From NCBI GenBank assembly GCA_019636095.1, contig JAHBYF010000010.1, forward strand, positions 62,001-126,000: a stretch of DNA of 64,000 bases, given 5' to 3'. Both the position numbers and the translations under genes were made by a program. How positions within the stretch are numbered: the stretch's first letter is position 1; each line of letters begins with the position of its first letter. Under the pieces are notes generated by a model. It ran no database searches. It worked only from the letters and a program-made list of their open reading frames with translations, and was not told the DNA's origin. This DNA comes from Hyphomonadaceae bacterium. Its GTDB lineage: Bacteria; Pseudomonadota; Alphaproteobacteria; Caulobacterales; Aquidulcibacteraceae. Below are positions 35,847 through 44,000 of the stretch, piece by piece.

Positions 35847-35967
35847 TTCCAGCTCCATCACTTGTCGAACCGCCTCTCGATCCGATGAGTGGAAGGTAAT
35901 AGGCGATTAGCTATAGGGATGTGACGCGTGTCACGAGATGCGCGCCGAACCACACAAAGGCTCGTGA

Positions 35968-36360
35968 ATGACAGAGACGCCGTCGACCGTTTCAATCGCC
36001 ATGCGTGGCATTGAACTCATCGTGCGCATCGGCGAGCACCCTTGGGAAAAGTTCGCCGAACGCCCAACCCGCCTTTCGATCAACATCACGCTTACGTTTG
36101 GCTACGCCGACTATTTCGGCAAACTCAATGGCTACGTTGACTACAACCCGTTGCGGCAATTCCTGAAGGGGCTCGAACAACGCGATCATGTCGAGAGGCT
36201 CGAAGAGTTCTCAAAACAGATCTTGGCTGCGTGCTTCGACACGACGCCCGTCGAACGCGTGCGGCTCTCCGTTCTCAAGCCAGATATTTTCCATGAGATG
36301 CAAGGCGTCGGCATGGAGTTCGACGTGACGCGGGCGGACTTCTCCGCAAATGCGGCATGA
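35968..36360 (+). CDS. FolB-like dihydroneopterin aldolase family protein (first copy)
   Basis: The product has 130 residues. The tunnelling fold of FolB is recognisable: SIAMRGIELIVRIGEHPWEK, the RPTRLSINITLTFGYADYFG segment with LNGYVDYNPLRQFLKGL, the helix EEFSKQILAACFD, and the Lys/Pro strand RVRLSVLKPDIF. It should act on a dihydroneopterin-type pterin. It overlaps the following reductase gene by ATGA, so both are expressed together, and a second FolB-like gene faces them at 37087. Which copy serves folate synthesis is not evident. Confidence 0.82.
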   Translation: MTETPSTVSIAMRGIELIVRIGEHPWEKFAERPTRLSINITLTFGYADYFGKLNGYVDYNPLRQFLKGLEQRDHVERLEEFSKQILAACFDTTPVERVRLSVLKPDIFHEMQGVGMEFDVTRADFSANAA

Positions 36361-37100
36361 GCGGCCTTGTTCTCGTCACCGGAGCTGGACGGCGCGTCGG
36401 CGCCGGCATTGCCAAGCGTTTGGCACGCGATGGCTGGACGATTGGCCTGCATTACAATGGCTCACGAAACGAGGCCGAAAAAGTCGCAGCGGATATTCGC
36501 GCAAGCGGCGGCGCGGCAACGGCATTCGCGGCTGATCTCAGTGATCAGAACGCCATCGATTTGATGGGCGCCGCACTCGTACAGCGTGGAGACTGGGTGG
36601 GGCTCGTAAACAGCGCCGCCAGCTTCACGCCGGACGACATCACTAGCTTTGAGCTCGATTCTGCGCAAACTCAGGTTCGCCTGAACTTGCTCGCGCCCGT
36701 CTACCTCGCCCGCAAACTGCGCGAGGGCATTGGGACCCGCCGGGGATTCGTCACCAACATTTCCGACCAAAAGGTGCTGAATCCGAACCCGGACTTCCTC
36801 TCCTACACGCTCGCAAAGATTGGCCTCGCGCATGCGACAAGCGCGCTCGCGATGGCTTTGGCGCCCAACATTCGCGTGAACTGCATCGCCGCCGGATTGA
36901 TGCTGATCAGCGGCGATCAAAGCGCCGAGAATTTCGCGCGCGTGCACAAACAAAATCTGACCGGCGTGGGCACGCGTGTTGAGGATGTCGCTGAAGCGGT
37001 GGCGTTCTTGGCAAGGGCCGAGAACATCACGGGTGCGCTTATTCCGGTAGACGGCGGTCAACACCTGATACCCAGCGCTCGCGACGTTATGTTCGATTAG
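36357..37100 (+). CDS. Short-chain dehydrogenase (FolM/pteridine reductase-like)
   Basis: The product has 247 residues. The NAD(P) motif is VLVTGAGRRVGAGIAKRL; the RR after TGAG is typical of NADPH-using pteridine reductases. LVNSAASFTPDD, the active-site NISDQ position and Y-x-x-x-K (LSYTLAKIGLAHATS) follow, with the PVDGGQHL end. FolM-type enzymes reduce dihydromonapterin or dihydrofolate. Its place between two FolB-like genes supports a pterin role. Its 3' end overlaps the convergent FolB-like gene by 14 bases. Confidence 0.85.
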   Translation: MSGLVLVTGAGRRVGAGIAKRLARDGWTIGLHYNGSRNEAEKVAADIRASGGAATAFAADLSDQNAIDLMGAALVQRGDWVGLVNSAASFTPDDITSFELDSAQTQVRLNLLAPVYLARKLREGIGTRRGFVTNISDQKVLNPNPDFLSYTLAKIGLAHATSALAMALAPNIRVNCIAAGLMLISGDQSAENFARVHKQNLTGVGTRVEDVAEAVAFLARAENITGALIPVDGGQHLIPSARDVMFD

Positions 37101-37458
37101 CCTCGCGGCGGATGCTCACGGCAACGAGGCCGTCGCCTGACAGCACAGATGGCTTCTTGACCGTCACCTCCACCCACGCCGCACGCGCCGACAGCGACAG
37201 GCAATGCCCGGCAACGCGGTCGGCCAGCGTCTCAATCAAATGCGCTGGCTCGCCCAAATCGCCGCGGATGAAGTGAATGATCTGATCATAGTCGACGGTT
37301 GCGCCGATACGATCATGGGCGATGAAATCTGGCACGCCCACCAATGCCAGCGCCACAGAGATGCGCACTTCCTGCGGCGTCGCTCGCTCGGGGTCAGGCA
37401 CGCCAACGCGCACCAGCGCCTTTGCATCATCAATGCGAATGATCTGAAGGTCTGCCAT
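37087..37458 (-). CDS. FolB-like dihydroneopterin aldolase family protein (second copy)
   Basis: The product has 123 residues. It shows the FolB fold in a more divergent form than the copy at 35968: IRIDDAKALVRVGVPDPERA, QEVRISVALALVG, the ATVDYDQIIHFIRGDL segment, the helix LIETLADRVAGHCLS and EVTVKKPSVLS. The pair could split aldolase and epimerase activities or form a mixed complex; this is inference. The ribosome-binding site is weak. It is convergent with the reductase gene and lies 16 bases downstream of the transporter gene stop. Confidence 0.8.
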   Translation of the reverse strand: MADLQIIRIDDAKALVRVGVPDPERATPQEVRISVALALVGVPDFIAHDRIGATVDYDQIIHFIRGDLGEPAHLIETLADRVAGHCLSLSARAAWVEVTVKKPSVLSGDGLVAVSIRREANRT

Positions 37459-37474
37459 CTGGAAGCAAACCTAA

Positions 37475-38308
37475 TCAGGCGAAGGCAATCAGGCTAGCGC
37501 CGAGGGCGACGACAGCCGCGCCGAGCCAGCGGCGCACGCCAAGCCTTTCATGAAGGAAGAGAAACGCGATCAAAGCCCCCCACACGACCGAGGTCTCGCG
37601 CAAGGCCGTGACCTGGGCGATTGGCGCAAAGGTCTGCGCCCACAGCACAAGGCCATAGCCCGCAAAGCTGATGATGCCGATACCTATGCCGCGCCATGGC
37701 GCGACTGCAGCATCGGTCAGCAGACGCCTTACGCCGCGCCGCCAGAACGCAAACGCCGCCATCGGCACAGACATCAGCGCCATCGACCAGCCGAGGAAAA
37801 TCACGGCGTTCCCGGCGGCTCGCGACCCGAGAGCGTCCACCAGCGAGTACGAGGCGATACAAAGTCCGATTGCGCCCGCCCACATGGTTGCCCGCAACGG
37901 CGCGCGTGGGCTGGCGCCTACAATGAAGACGCCAATTGAAACAAGCGCGATGCCTAACATCTTCAGCAGCGGCGGGACTTCATGCGCGGTCAACGCCGCG
38001 CCAATTCCTACCAACGTCGGCGCCATGCCGCGCGACAGCGTATAGACATGGCTCATGTCGCCGGCGTCGTAGCCTTTGAACAGGCAGAACCAATACGCCA
38101 GGTGGATGCACACCGTCATCGCAAGGTAAGGCCATGCGGCCTCGGGCAGTGTCCCCAGCAAGGCAATGATCAAGGCGCCCGCGCCAAGACCTCCGACCGC
38201 AATCAAGAACGAATCCGTCACCCGATCCGTCCCGCCCTTCAACACGGCATTCCAGCTCGCGTGGATCACGGCTGAAGCAATGGCGGCGGCGATGGCGGCG
38301 GGCGGCAT
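37475..38308 (-). CDS. EamA/DMT-family transporter
   Basis: The product has 277 residues and about ten hydrophobic helices in two halves, each with the EamA pattern. It begins AIAAAIASAVIHASWNAVLK and ends ERLGVRRWLGAAVVALGASL. Such inner-membrane carriers export metabolites or amino acids; the substrate cannot be predicted. It lies upstream of the second FolB-like gene on the same strand (16 bases), so they may share a transcript. Confidence 0.87.
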   Translation of the reverse strand: MPPAAIAAAIASAVIHASWNAVLKGGTDRVTDSFLIAVGGLGAGALIIALLGTLPEAAWPYLAMTVCIHLAYWFCLFKGYDAGDMSHVYTLSRGMAPTLVGIGAALTAHEVPPLLKMLGIALVSIGVFIVGASPRAPLRATMWAGAIGLCIASYSLVDALGSRAAGNAVIFLGWSMALMSVPMAAFAFWRRGVRRLLTDAAVAPWRGIGIGIISFAGYGLVLWAQTFAPIAQVTALRETSVVWGALIAFLFLHERLGVRRWLGAAVVALGASLIAFA

Positions 38309-38413
38309 GAGTCGGGCGCACTAGAACACGGCTCAGGCGTGGCGCGAACGACAAACGATGGGCGCCTCCCCTGCCGCGCTGCAACGTGCTAGGCGTCGCG
38401 GCGGGAGACAAGA

Positions 38414-39631
38414 ATGAGCGCACAGGAATTCGACGTCGTCGTGTACGGGGCGAGCGGCTTCACGGGAAAGCTGGTCGCTGAACACTTGATGCGCGCTTAC
38501 GGAGCGTCAGGCGAGGTCCGCTGGGCGATTGCAGGCCGCGACGAACAGAAGCTTCAGGCGGTGCGCGCGGAAATCGGCGCTCCTCATTCGCTGCCAATAA
38601 TCATCGCTGGCGCAAGAGACTCGAACGCTCTTGACGCCCTCGCCCATCGCACACGGGTCATCATCACCACCGTCGGTCCCTACCAACGCTACGGCGAGGG
38701 CCTCCTTGCGGCGTGCGCCAAGGCCGGAACCGACTACGTCGATCTCTGCGGCGAACCCAACTGGATGGCCGCGATGATCGCGAAATACGAGAAAACCGCA
38801 CAGAAGAGCGGCGCGCGCATCGTCTTTTCCTGTGGCTTCGATTCCATCCCCTTCGATTGCGGCGTCTGGTTCTTGCAGCAAGAAGCCAAGCAGCGCTTCG
38901 GCCAGCCTTTGCGCGATGTCCGCGGCCGCGTCCGCAAGATGAAGGGGACGTTCTCCGGCGGCACGATGGCGTCGATGCTCGCGACGCTGGACGCGGTCAA
39001 ACGCGAACCTTCTCTCGCGGGACAGATGACAGACCCGTTCTTGTTGTCGCCAGAGCGGCTCGCGGCGCAGCCCAATGGCGAGATCGTCACCGAAGACGCT
39101 GACATCAAATCCTGGGCGACGCCGTTTGTGATGGCCTCAATCAACACCAAGAACGTGCATCGCACCAATGCGTTGGCCAAATATCCCTACGGACGTGACT
39201 TTACCTACAGTGAAATGATGGCGACCGGCGGTGGGCCAAAAGGCAAGCAGCGCGCAAAGTCCGCGCTCAACGCATCGAACATGCAGCGCGCATTGCTCGG
39301 CTTTGCCCCAACCCGCATGCTTCTCACTCAATTCGCACTGCCGAAACCGGGTGAAGGCCCAGACAAGCAAGCACGCGAAACCGGCATGTTCGACGTGATG
39401 TATGTCGGCACAGGCGCCGATGGCCGCTCACTGCGTGCGAGCGTCTATGGCGACAAAGATCCGGGCTACGGCTCGACCTCGAAGATGATCTCCGAAGCGG
39501 CGCTCACCTTGAACAACACCAGCCGGCAGACGACGCCTGGCGGAATTTGGACGCCAGCCGCAGCAATGGGTGACGCGCTCATTGCGCGACTACAAGACAA
39601 AGCCGGGCTGACGTTCAAACTCGAGAACTAA
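38414..39631 (+). CDS. Saccharopine dehydrogenase-family (trans-acting enoyl reductase-like) protein
   Basis: The product has 405 residues with GGGAG before the ATG. The Rossmann motif is VVVYGASGFTGKLVAEHLMR, followed by WAIAGRDEQKLQAV, VIITTVGPYQRYGEGLLAAC and DLCGEPNWM. The later half has the family segment FSCGFDSIPFDCGVWFLQQE and GTFSGGTMASML. Related proteins are annotated as saccharopine dehydrogenase-like oxidoreductases and, in mycobacteria, trans-acting enoyl reductases for lipids. The real substrate here is open. It ends 3 bases from the convergent TPR gene. Confidence 0.88.
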   Translation: MSAQEFDVVVYGASGFTGKLVAEHLMRAYGASGEVRWAIAGRDEQKLQAVRAEIGAPHSLPIIIAGARDSNALDALAHRTRVIITTVGPYQRYGEGLLAACAKAGTDYVDLCGEPNWMAAMIAKYEKTAQKSGARIVFSCGFDSIPFDCGVWFLQQEAKQRFGQPLRDVRGRVRKMKGTFSGGTMASMLATLDAVKREPSLAGQMTDPFLLSPERLAAQPNGEIVTEDADIKSWATPFVMASINTKNVHRTNALAKYPYGRDFTYSEMMATGGGPKGKQRAKSALNASNMQRALLGFAPTRMLLTQFALPKPGEGPDKQARETGMFDVMYVGTGADGRSLRASVYGDKDPGYGSTSKMISEAALTLNNTSRQTTPGGIWTPAAAMGDALIARLQDKAGLTFKLEN

Positions 39632-39634
39632 GCC

Positions 39635-40204
39635 TTACTGCACCACAAACCGCGTAAGTTCGGTACGCGGCGGTCCCCAGTTGGGCGCCAAATCCGCCGC
39701 GCGCCGATAGTCAGCGTAAGCAGCGCTTGCGTTACCGACCTCCTCATAAGCAGCGGCGCGATAAAAATAGGCGCGCTCCGGCCGGTCAGGGTTCATCGCG
39801 ATCGCGTGTGTCAACGTGTCGACTGCCTCACGATAGCGGCCGAGTTGAACCAGCGCGATGCCGCGCATGACTTGCGCTTCGCCGAAATCGGGGCTGAGCG
39901 AGGCCGCGTACTCGAAATCCGACAACGCTCGTTCATCGAGGCCGCGTCGCATCAGCAGAACGCCGCGATTAACAAGGGTCGCTGTTCGATCCTCCCGCGT
40001 CAGGAAATCGTGGTTGAGCGCCAAACTGCAAACAGCAAGCGATCCCCGATCATGCCGATCCGAGATAGCGGCGACGTAGCAATCCTGCGCTGGCCCCCGG
40101 CCATAAACAACGATTGGGCCAATGCCTGTGTCGGCGGCCATGGCGTTGGCAGCTGTGAAAACGCTGGCGGCGATAACGGCGCCAGCAAGCAATGCTCGCT
40201 TCAT
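39635..40204 (-). CDS. Periplasmic tetratricopeptide-repeat protein
   Basis: The product has 189 residues. GAGGAGG stands 9 bases before the ATG. A signal peptide (MKRALLAGAVIAASVFTAAN, cleaved after AMA) leads to at least three TPR units, for example ALSDFEYAASLSPDFGEAQV, AVDTLTHAIAMNPDRPERAY and AYADYRRAADLAPNWGPPRT. Two Cys early on (QDCYVAA and AVCSLAL) may form a disulfide. TPR proteins make protein contacts; the partner is unknown. Confidence 0.82.
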   Translation of the reverse strand: MKRALLAGAVIAASVFTAANAMAADTGIGPIVVYGRGPAQDCYVAAISDRHDRGSLAVCSLALNHDFLTREDRTATLVNRGVLLMRRGLDERALSDFEYAASLSPDFGEAQVMRGIALVQLGRYREAVDTLTHAIAMNPDRPERAYFYRAAAYEEVGNASAAYADYRRAADLAPNWGPPRTELTRFVVQ

Positions 40205-40341
40205 AGGGCTATCCTCCTCGCACCCACGAGGGAAAGCCCGATCAACGCGCCCAGCAATTCACATTCCTGGGAGCGAGGCGCCGTTCATCGCAAACTGCGA
40301 ACGCTTGTGCCTGAAATGAGCGGTTTCGCTGCTGTTGCGGC

Positions 40342-41547
40342 CTAACTCAAGCTTGAGCAGAAGCGCTGGATCCGCGCGCACGCGTCTTCCAAGCACTGGT
40401 TCGACGTCGCGTACGAAATGCGGAAATTGGGCGAGAGGCCAAACGCACCGCCATGCACCACCGCCACGCCCTCGGCTTCCAACAGCGCGATCGCGAACGC
40501 CTCATCATTCTCGATGACTGCACCGTTAGGCGTCTTCTTGCCAATCAGTTCGGCGCATGACGGATAGACATAGAACGCGCCTTCCGGCGTCGGGCATCTC
40601 AGCCCCTTCGCTTGATTCAGCATCGACACAACAAGATCGCGGCGGCCCTGGAACAGCCTCTTGTTCTTCGGGATAAAATCTTGCGTGCCGTTCAACGCTT
40701 CGACCGCCGCCCACTGCGAGATCGAGCACGGGTTCGAAGTGGTTTGGGCCATCACATTGGCCATCGCTTTGATCAGCCACTGCGGACCACCGGCATAGCC
40801 GATGCGCCAGCCTGTCATCGAATAGGCCTTCGAGACGCCATTCATTGTCAGCGTCCGCTCATACAAACGCGGCTCGACCTGGGCGATGGTCGTGAACTTG
40901 AAGTCGCCGTAGGTCAGGTGCTCGTACATGTCATCTGTGAGGATGAGCACCTGCGGATAGTCGACTAGCACCGCCGCCAGCGCTTTCAGCTCCTCGCGCG
41001 TGTACGCGGCGCCCGACGGGTTAGAGGGCGAGTTCAGCAGCAACCACTTGGTGTGGGGCGTGATGGCCTTCGCCAACGCCTCAGGCTGCACTTTGAAACC
41101 ATTTTCGGTCGTGGTGTCGATGAACACCGGCGTGCCGCCGCACATGATCGCCATGTCCGGATAGCTCACCCAATAAGGCGCAGGGATAATCACTTCGTCG
41201 CCCGGATTGAGGGTCGCCATCCAGGCATTGAAGATCACAGGCTTGCCGCCCGGTGAGACGTTGATCTGCTCGCGCCGGTAGTCGAGTTCGTTCTCGCGCT
41301 TGAATTTGGCGCAGATCGCGTCCTTGAGTTCCGGAATGCCGTCCACGTCAGTGTACTTGGTTTTGCCTTCGCGCATCGCGCGGATCGCCGCTTCCTTGAT
41401 GTTTTCCGGCGTGTCGAAATCCGGCTCGCCTTGCGAAAGTGCGATACAATCGCGGCCCGCTGCCTTCAGCGCGCGCGCCTTGGCGCTCATCGCCATGGTC
41501 GCAGAGGGCTTCACGCGCTTCAGCGCTTCAGATACTTGATTGGCCAT
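40342..41547 (-). CDS. Class I pyridoxal-phosphate aminotransferase (aspartate aminotransferase type)
   Basis: The product has 401 residues. The alignment to alphaproteobacterial aspartate/prephenate aminotransferase (AatA type) is good throughout. Motifs are CIALSQGEPDFDTPENIKEA, YTDVDGIPELKDAI, NSPSNPSGAAY, ILTDDMYEHLTY, the cofactor Lys K240 in MNGVSKAYSMTGWRIGYAGG, and the substrate-binding Arg in PNFRISYATS. It likely makes aspartate and may serve phenylalanine/tyrosine synthesis. It stands alone. Confidence 0.92.
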   Translation of the reverse strand: MANQVSEALKRVKPSATMAMSAKARALKAAGRDCIALSQGEPDFDTPENIKEAAIRAMREGKTKYTDVDGIPELKDAICAKFKRENELDYRREQINVSPGGKPVIFNAWMATLNPGDEVIIPAPYWVSYPDMAIMCGGTPVFIDTTTENGFKVQPEALAKAITPHTKWLLLNSPSNPSGAAYTREELKALAAVLVDYPQVLILTDDMYEHLTYGDFKFTTIAQVEPRLYERTLTMNGVSKAYSMTGWRIGYAGGPQWLIKAMANVMAQTTSNPCSISQWAAVEALNGTQDFIPKNKRLFQGRRDLVVSMLNQAKGLRCPTPEGAFYVYPSCAELIGKKTPNGAVIENDEAFAIALLEAEGVAVVHGGAFGLSPNFRISYATSNQCLEDACARIQRFCSSLS

Positions 41548-41858
41548 TGTTCCCGCTCGATTCGATGAGGGGATACCTTAGAGTAAGCTTCGCCACATTG
41601 CGAAAATCCGCCGCGGCCGGCTATTTCTGGCCCTCGTCATTCAAACGCCCGGAAACGCAGTTCCGCTTAGCGCTGGCCGCGAATTTGGTGCTCGGCCCGC
41701 CGCCCATCCCGAACGCCTAGCCGCACCCCCGGCTTTTCGACCAAACCGCTCCAATTGGCGACGCTTGTGCACACCGAGGCGCCGCAATCGGTTGCTAGGC
41801 GCGGGTTAGCGCGCCTATGCCGTCGCCTGATAATCAAGTCAGAAAAGGACTTAATCCC
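41548..41858. other. Intergenic region between aminotransferase and M13 peptidase
   Basis: About 310 bases separate two divergent genes, so promoters for both should lie here. No clear -35/-10 pair, repeat or credible reading frame was recognised. A short hairpin GCGCGGGTTAGCGCGC stands near 41800-41815. Confidence 0.4.
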
Positions 41859-43922
41859 ATGTCTTCCAGCCGGGTCTTGTCGGCGCTTGCGCTCGGCGCG
41901 GTGCTGGTCTGCGGCGTCGCCGCATGCAACCGAAATACCACCCCATCCGAAATCGGTCTTGACCTCGCGGCGATGGATACCAGCGCTCTGCCCGGCGACG
42001 ATTTCTACGATTACGCCAATGGCGCCTGGCAGCGGAATACCGAGATTCCCGCCGACCGCGCGACGATCGGATCGTTCTATCGCGCTTCGCTCGAAACCGA
42101 ACGGCAGGTCACGGAACTCGTGACTGGGATCGCGCAATCGACGCCACAAGCGGACACAGATAACGCGCGTATCGCCAACTTCTATAACGCCTACATCAAT
42201 ACGGCCGCCATCGACGCCGCCGGCATGGCGCCCGTACAAGCCGATCTCGCGCGCTTCAACGCGATCAACTCGCGCACCGATCTTTCACGTGTGCTCGGCG
42301 AACAGATCCGCGCTGACGTCGATCCTCTGAACGCCACGGATTTCAACACCGAGAATCTGTTCGGCGTATTCGTGACGCAAGGTTTGGCGACGCCCGGTGA
42401 AGTGCTCCCTTACTTGCTGCAAGGCGGACTCGGCCTGCCGGAGCGCGAATACTATCTCTCCAACGATCCGGATATGGTCCGCATTCGCGGCGAGTATCGC
42501 GCCTATATCGAACATGTGTTGACCCTTGCAGGTATTAGCGACGCTGCGGCTCGTGCCCAGCGGATCTACGATCTCGAAACGCAGATCGCGCGCGGCCACG
42601 TCACACGCGAACAGAGCGAAGACATTCCGTCGTCGGCTGCAGTTTGGAGCCGCGCCGACCTCAACCAGCGCGCGCCCGGCATCGACTGGGATGCGTTCCT
42701 GACCGCAGCGCAGCTGAGCAGTCAGCAACGCTTCGCCGCTTACCATGCGCCGGCGATCACGCGGCTCGCGGCGCTGGTGGCGTCCGCGCCAATCCAATCC
42801 TGGAAAGACTGGCTGGCGTTCCATCAGATCAACTCACACGCCGACGTGCTGCCAAGTGCGATCGATCAGGCGCACTTCGCCTTCTACGGCACAACGCTTG
42901 CCGGAACGCCGCAGCAACGCGATCGCGCCAGGCGCGCGCTTGACGCGCTGAACTTCTATCTCGGCGACGCTGTCGGTCACGCTTACGTCGACCGCTACTT
43001 CCCGGCTTCAGCTCGTGAAGAAGTTCAAGGCATGGTCGAAAACATCAAGGCCGCCTTCTCGCGCCGCATTCAGGGGCTCTCCTGGATGGCGGACGCAACG
43101 CGTGCGGAAGCACAGCACAAGGTCGAAACGATCGTCGTCGGCGTAGGTTATCCCGACAGCTGGCGCGACTATTCGCATTACGATGTCTCCGCCACCGACG
43201 CCTACGCCAACGAGATCAACGGCGAACGCGCCGAATATGCACACCAGCTTGCGAAACTCGGCCATCCAATGGATCGCAATGAATGGTGGATGACGCCGCA
43301 AACGGTCAACGCCGTGAACCTGCCGGTTCAGAACGCGTTGAACTTCCCGGCCGCGATCCTGCAACCGCCGTTCTTCAACCCCAACGCCGACGCCGCCTAC
43401 AATTATGGCGCCATCGGCGCGGTGATCGGCCATGAGATCAGCCATAGCTTCGACAACAACGGCGCGGCGTTCGACTCCACAGGCGCACTGCGCAATTGGT
43501 GGACCGAGGCCGATCTCGCCAACTTCCGCCAGCAAGGCGAAGCACTGGCGCGCCAGTACGACACGTACGAAGCGCTGCCCGGTCTGCATGTGAACGGCGC
43601 ACTGACGCTCGGCGAGAACATCGCAGACGTCGCTGGCTTGCAGGCGGCTTACGACGCCTACCACGCGTCTCTAAACGGCCAGGAAGCGCCGGTGATCGAC
43701 GGGCTGACGGGCGATCAGCGCTTCTTCATCGCCTACGCCCAAACCTGGGCCACGAAGATGCGCGACGAAGCGCTACGCGGCCGCATCGCCACTGACGGCC
43801 ACGCACCCGGCATGTTCCGCGCGCTCACGGTGCGCAACCTCGATGCCTGGTACACGGCCTTCAACGTCCAGCCGGGCCAGGCGCTCTATCTCGCGCCGGA
43901 CGAACGCGTCCACGTCTGGTAA
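41859..43922 (+). CDS. M13-family metallopeptidase lipoprotein (neprilysin/PepO-like)
   Basis: The product has 687 residues. The start at 41859 follows AAAAGGA by 9-10 bases and opens with a lipoprotein signal (SSSRVLSALALGAVLVCGVA, lipobox Cys in VAAC). The M13 N-terminal domain runs from DTSALPGDDFYDYANGAW. The zinc motif is H525-E526-x-x-H529 (VIGHEISHSFDNNG) with E586 in LGENIADVAGLQAAY, then the C-terminal NLDAWYTAFNVQPGQALYL. It should be an envelope-bound oligopeptidase. A strong terminator follows. Confidence 0.94.
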   Translation: MSSSRVLSALALGAVLVCGVAACNRNTTPSEIGLDLAAMDTSALPGDDFYDYANGAWQRNTEIPADRATIGSFYRASLETERQVTELVTGIAQSTPQADTDNARIANFYNAYINTAAIDAAGMAPVQADLARFNAINSRTDLSRVLGEQIRADVDPLNATDFNTENLFGVFVTQGLATPGEVLPYLLQGGLGLPEREYYLSNDPDMVRIRGEYRAYIEHVLTLAGISDAAARAQRIYDLETQIARGHVTREQSEDIPSSAAVWSRADLNQRAPGIDWDAFLTAAQLSSQQRFAAYHAPAITRLAALVASAPIQSWKDWLAFHQINSHADVLPSAIDQAHFAFYGTTLAGTPQQRDRARRALDALNFYLGDAVGHAYVDRYFPASAREEVQGMVENIKAAFSRRIQGLSWMADATRAEAQHKVETIVVGVGYPDSWRDYSHYDVSATDAYANEINGERAEYAHQLAKLGHPMDRNEWWMTPQTVNAVNLPVQNALNFPAAILQPPFFNPNADAAYNYGAIGAVIGHEISHSFDNNGAAFDSTGALRNWWTEADLANFRQQGEALARQYDTYEALPGLHVNGALTLGENIADVAGLQAAYDAYHASLNGQEAPVIDGLTGDQRFFIAYAQTWATKMRDEALRGRIATDGHAPGMFRALTVRNLDAWYTAFNVQPGQALYLAPDERVHVW

Positions 43923-43945
43923 GCGCGAATAAAAGCGAAAATTGA

Positions 43946-43980
43946 AACGGCCCCGGATGGCTCCCGGGCCGTTTTGTTAT
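43946..43980. terminator. Bidirectional rho-independent terminator
   Basis: AAACGGCCC (43946-43954) pairs perfectly with GGGCCGTTT (43967-43975), followed on the plus strand by a T-rich tract (TTTTGTTATT) and on the minus strand by TTTCAATTTT. It lies between the convergent M13 peptidase and rpoC genes and should end both. Confidence 0.85.
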
Positions 43981-44000
43981 TGGACGTTTCTTCCCTAGTT

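Larger units (their letters stand above)
35583..35967. other. Intergenic region between the radical SAM and folB genes
   Basis: This 385-base spacer has a minus-strand promoter (35590-35618), a minus-strand terminator (35637-35662) and a 30-codon minus-strand reading frame (35754-35846). The remaining 120 bases before the folB-like gene are less GC-rich and should carry its promoter, which I could not pin down. An open plus-strand frame of 69 codons at 35633 is Arg/Pro/Ser-rich, has no ribosome-binding site and was not accepted. Confidence 0.5.
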
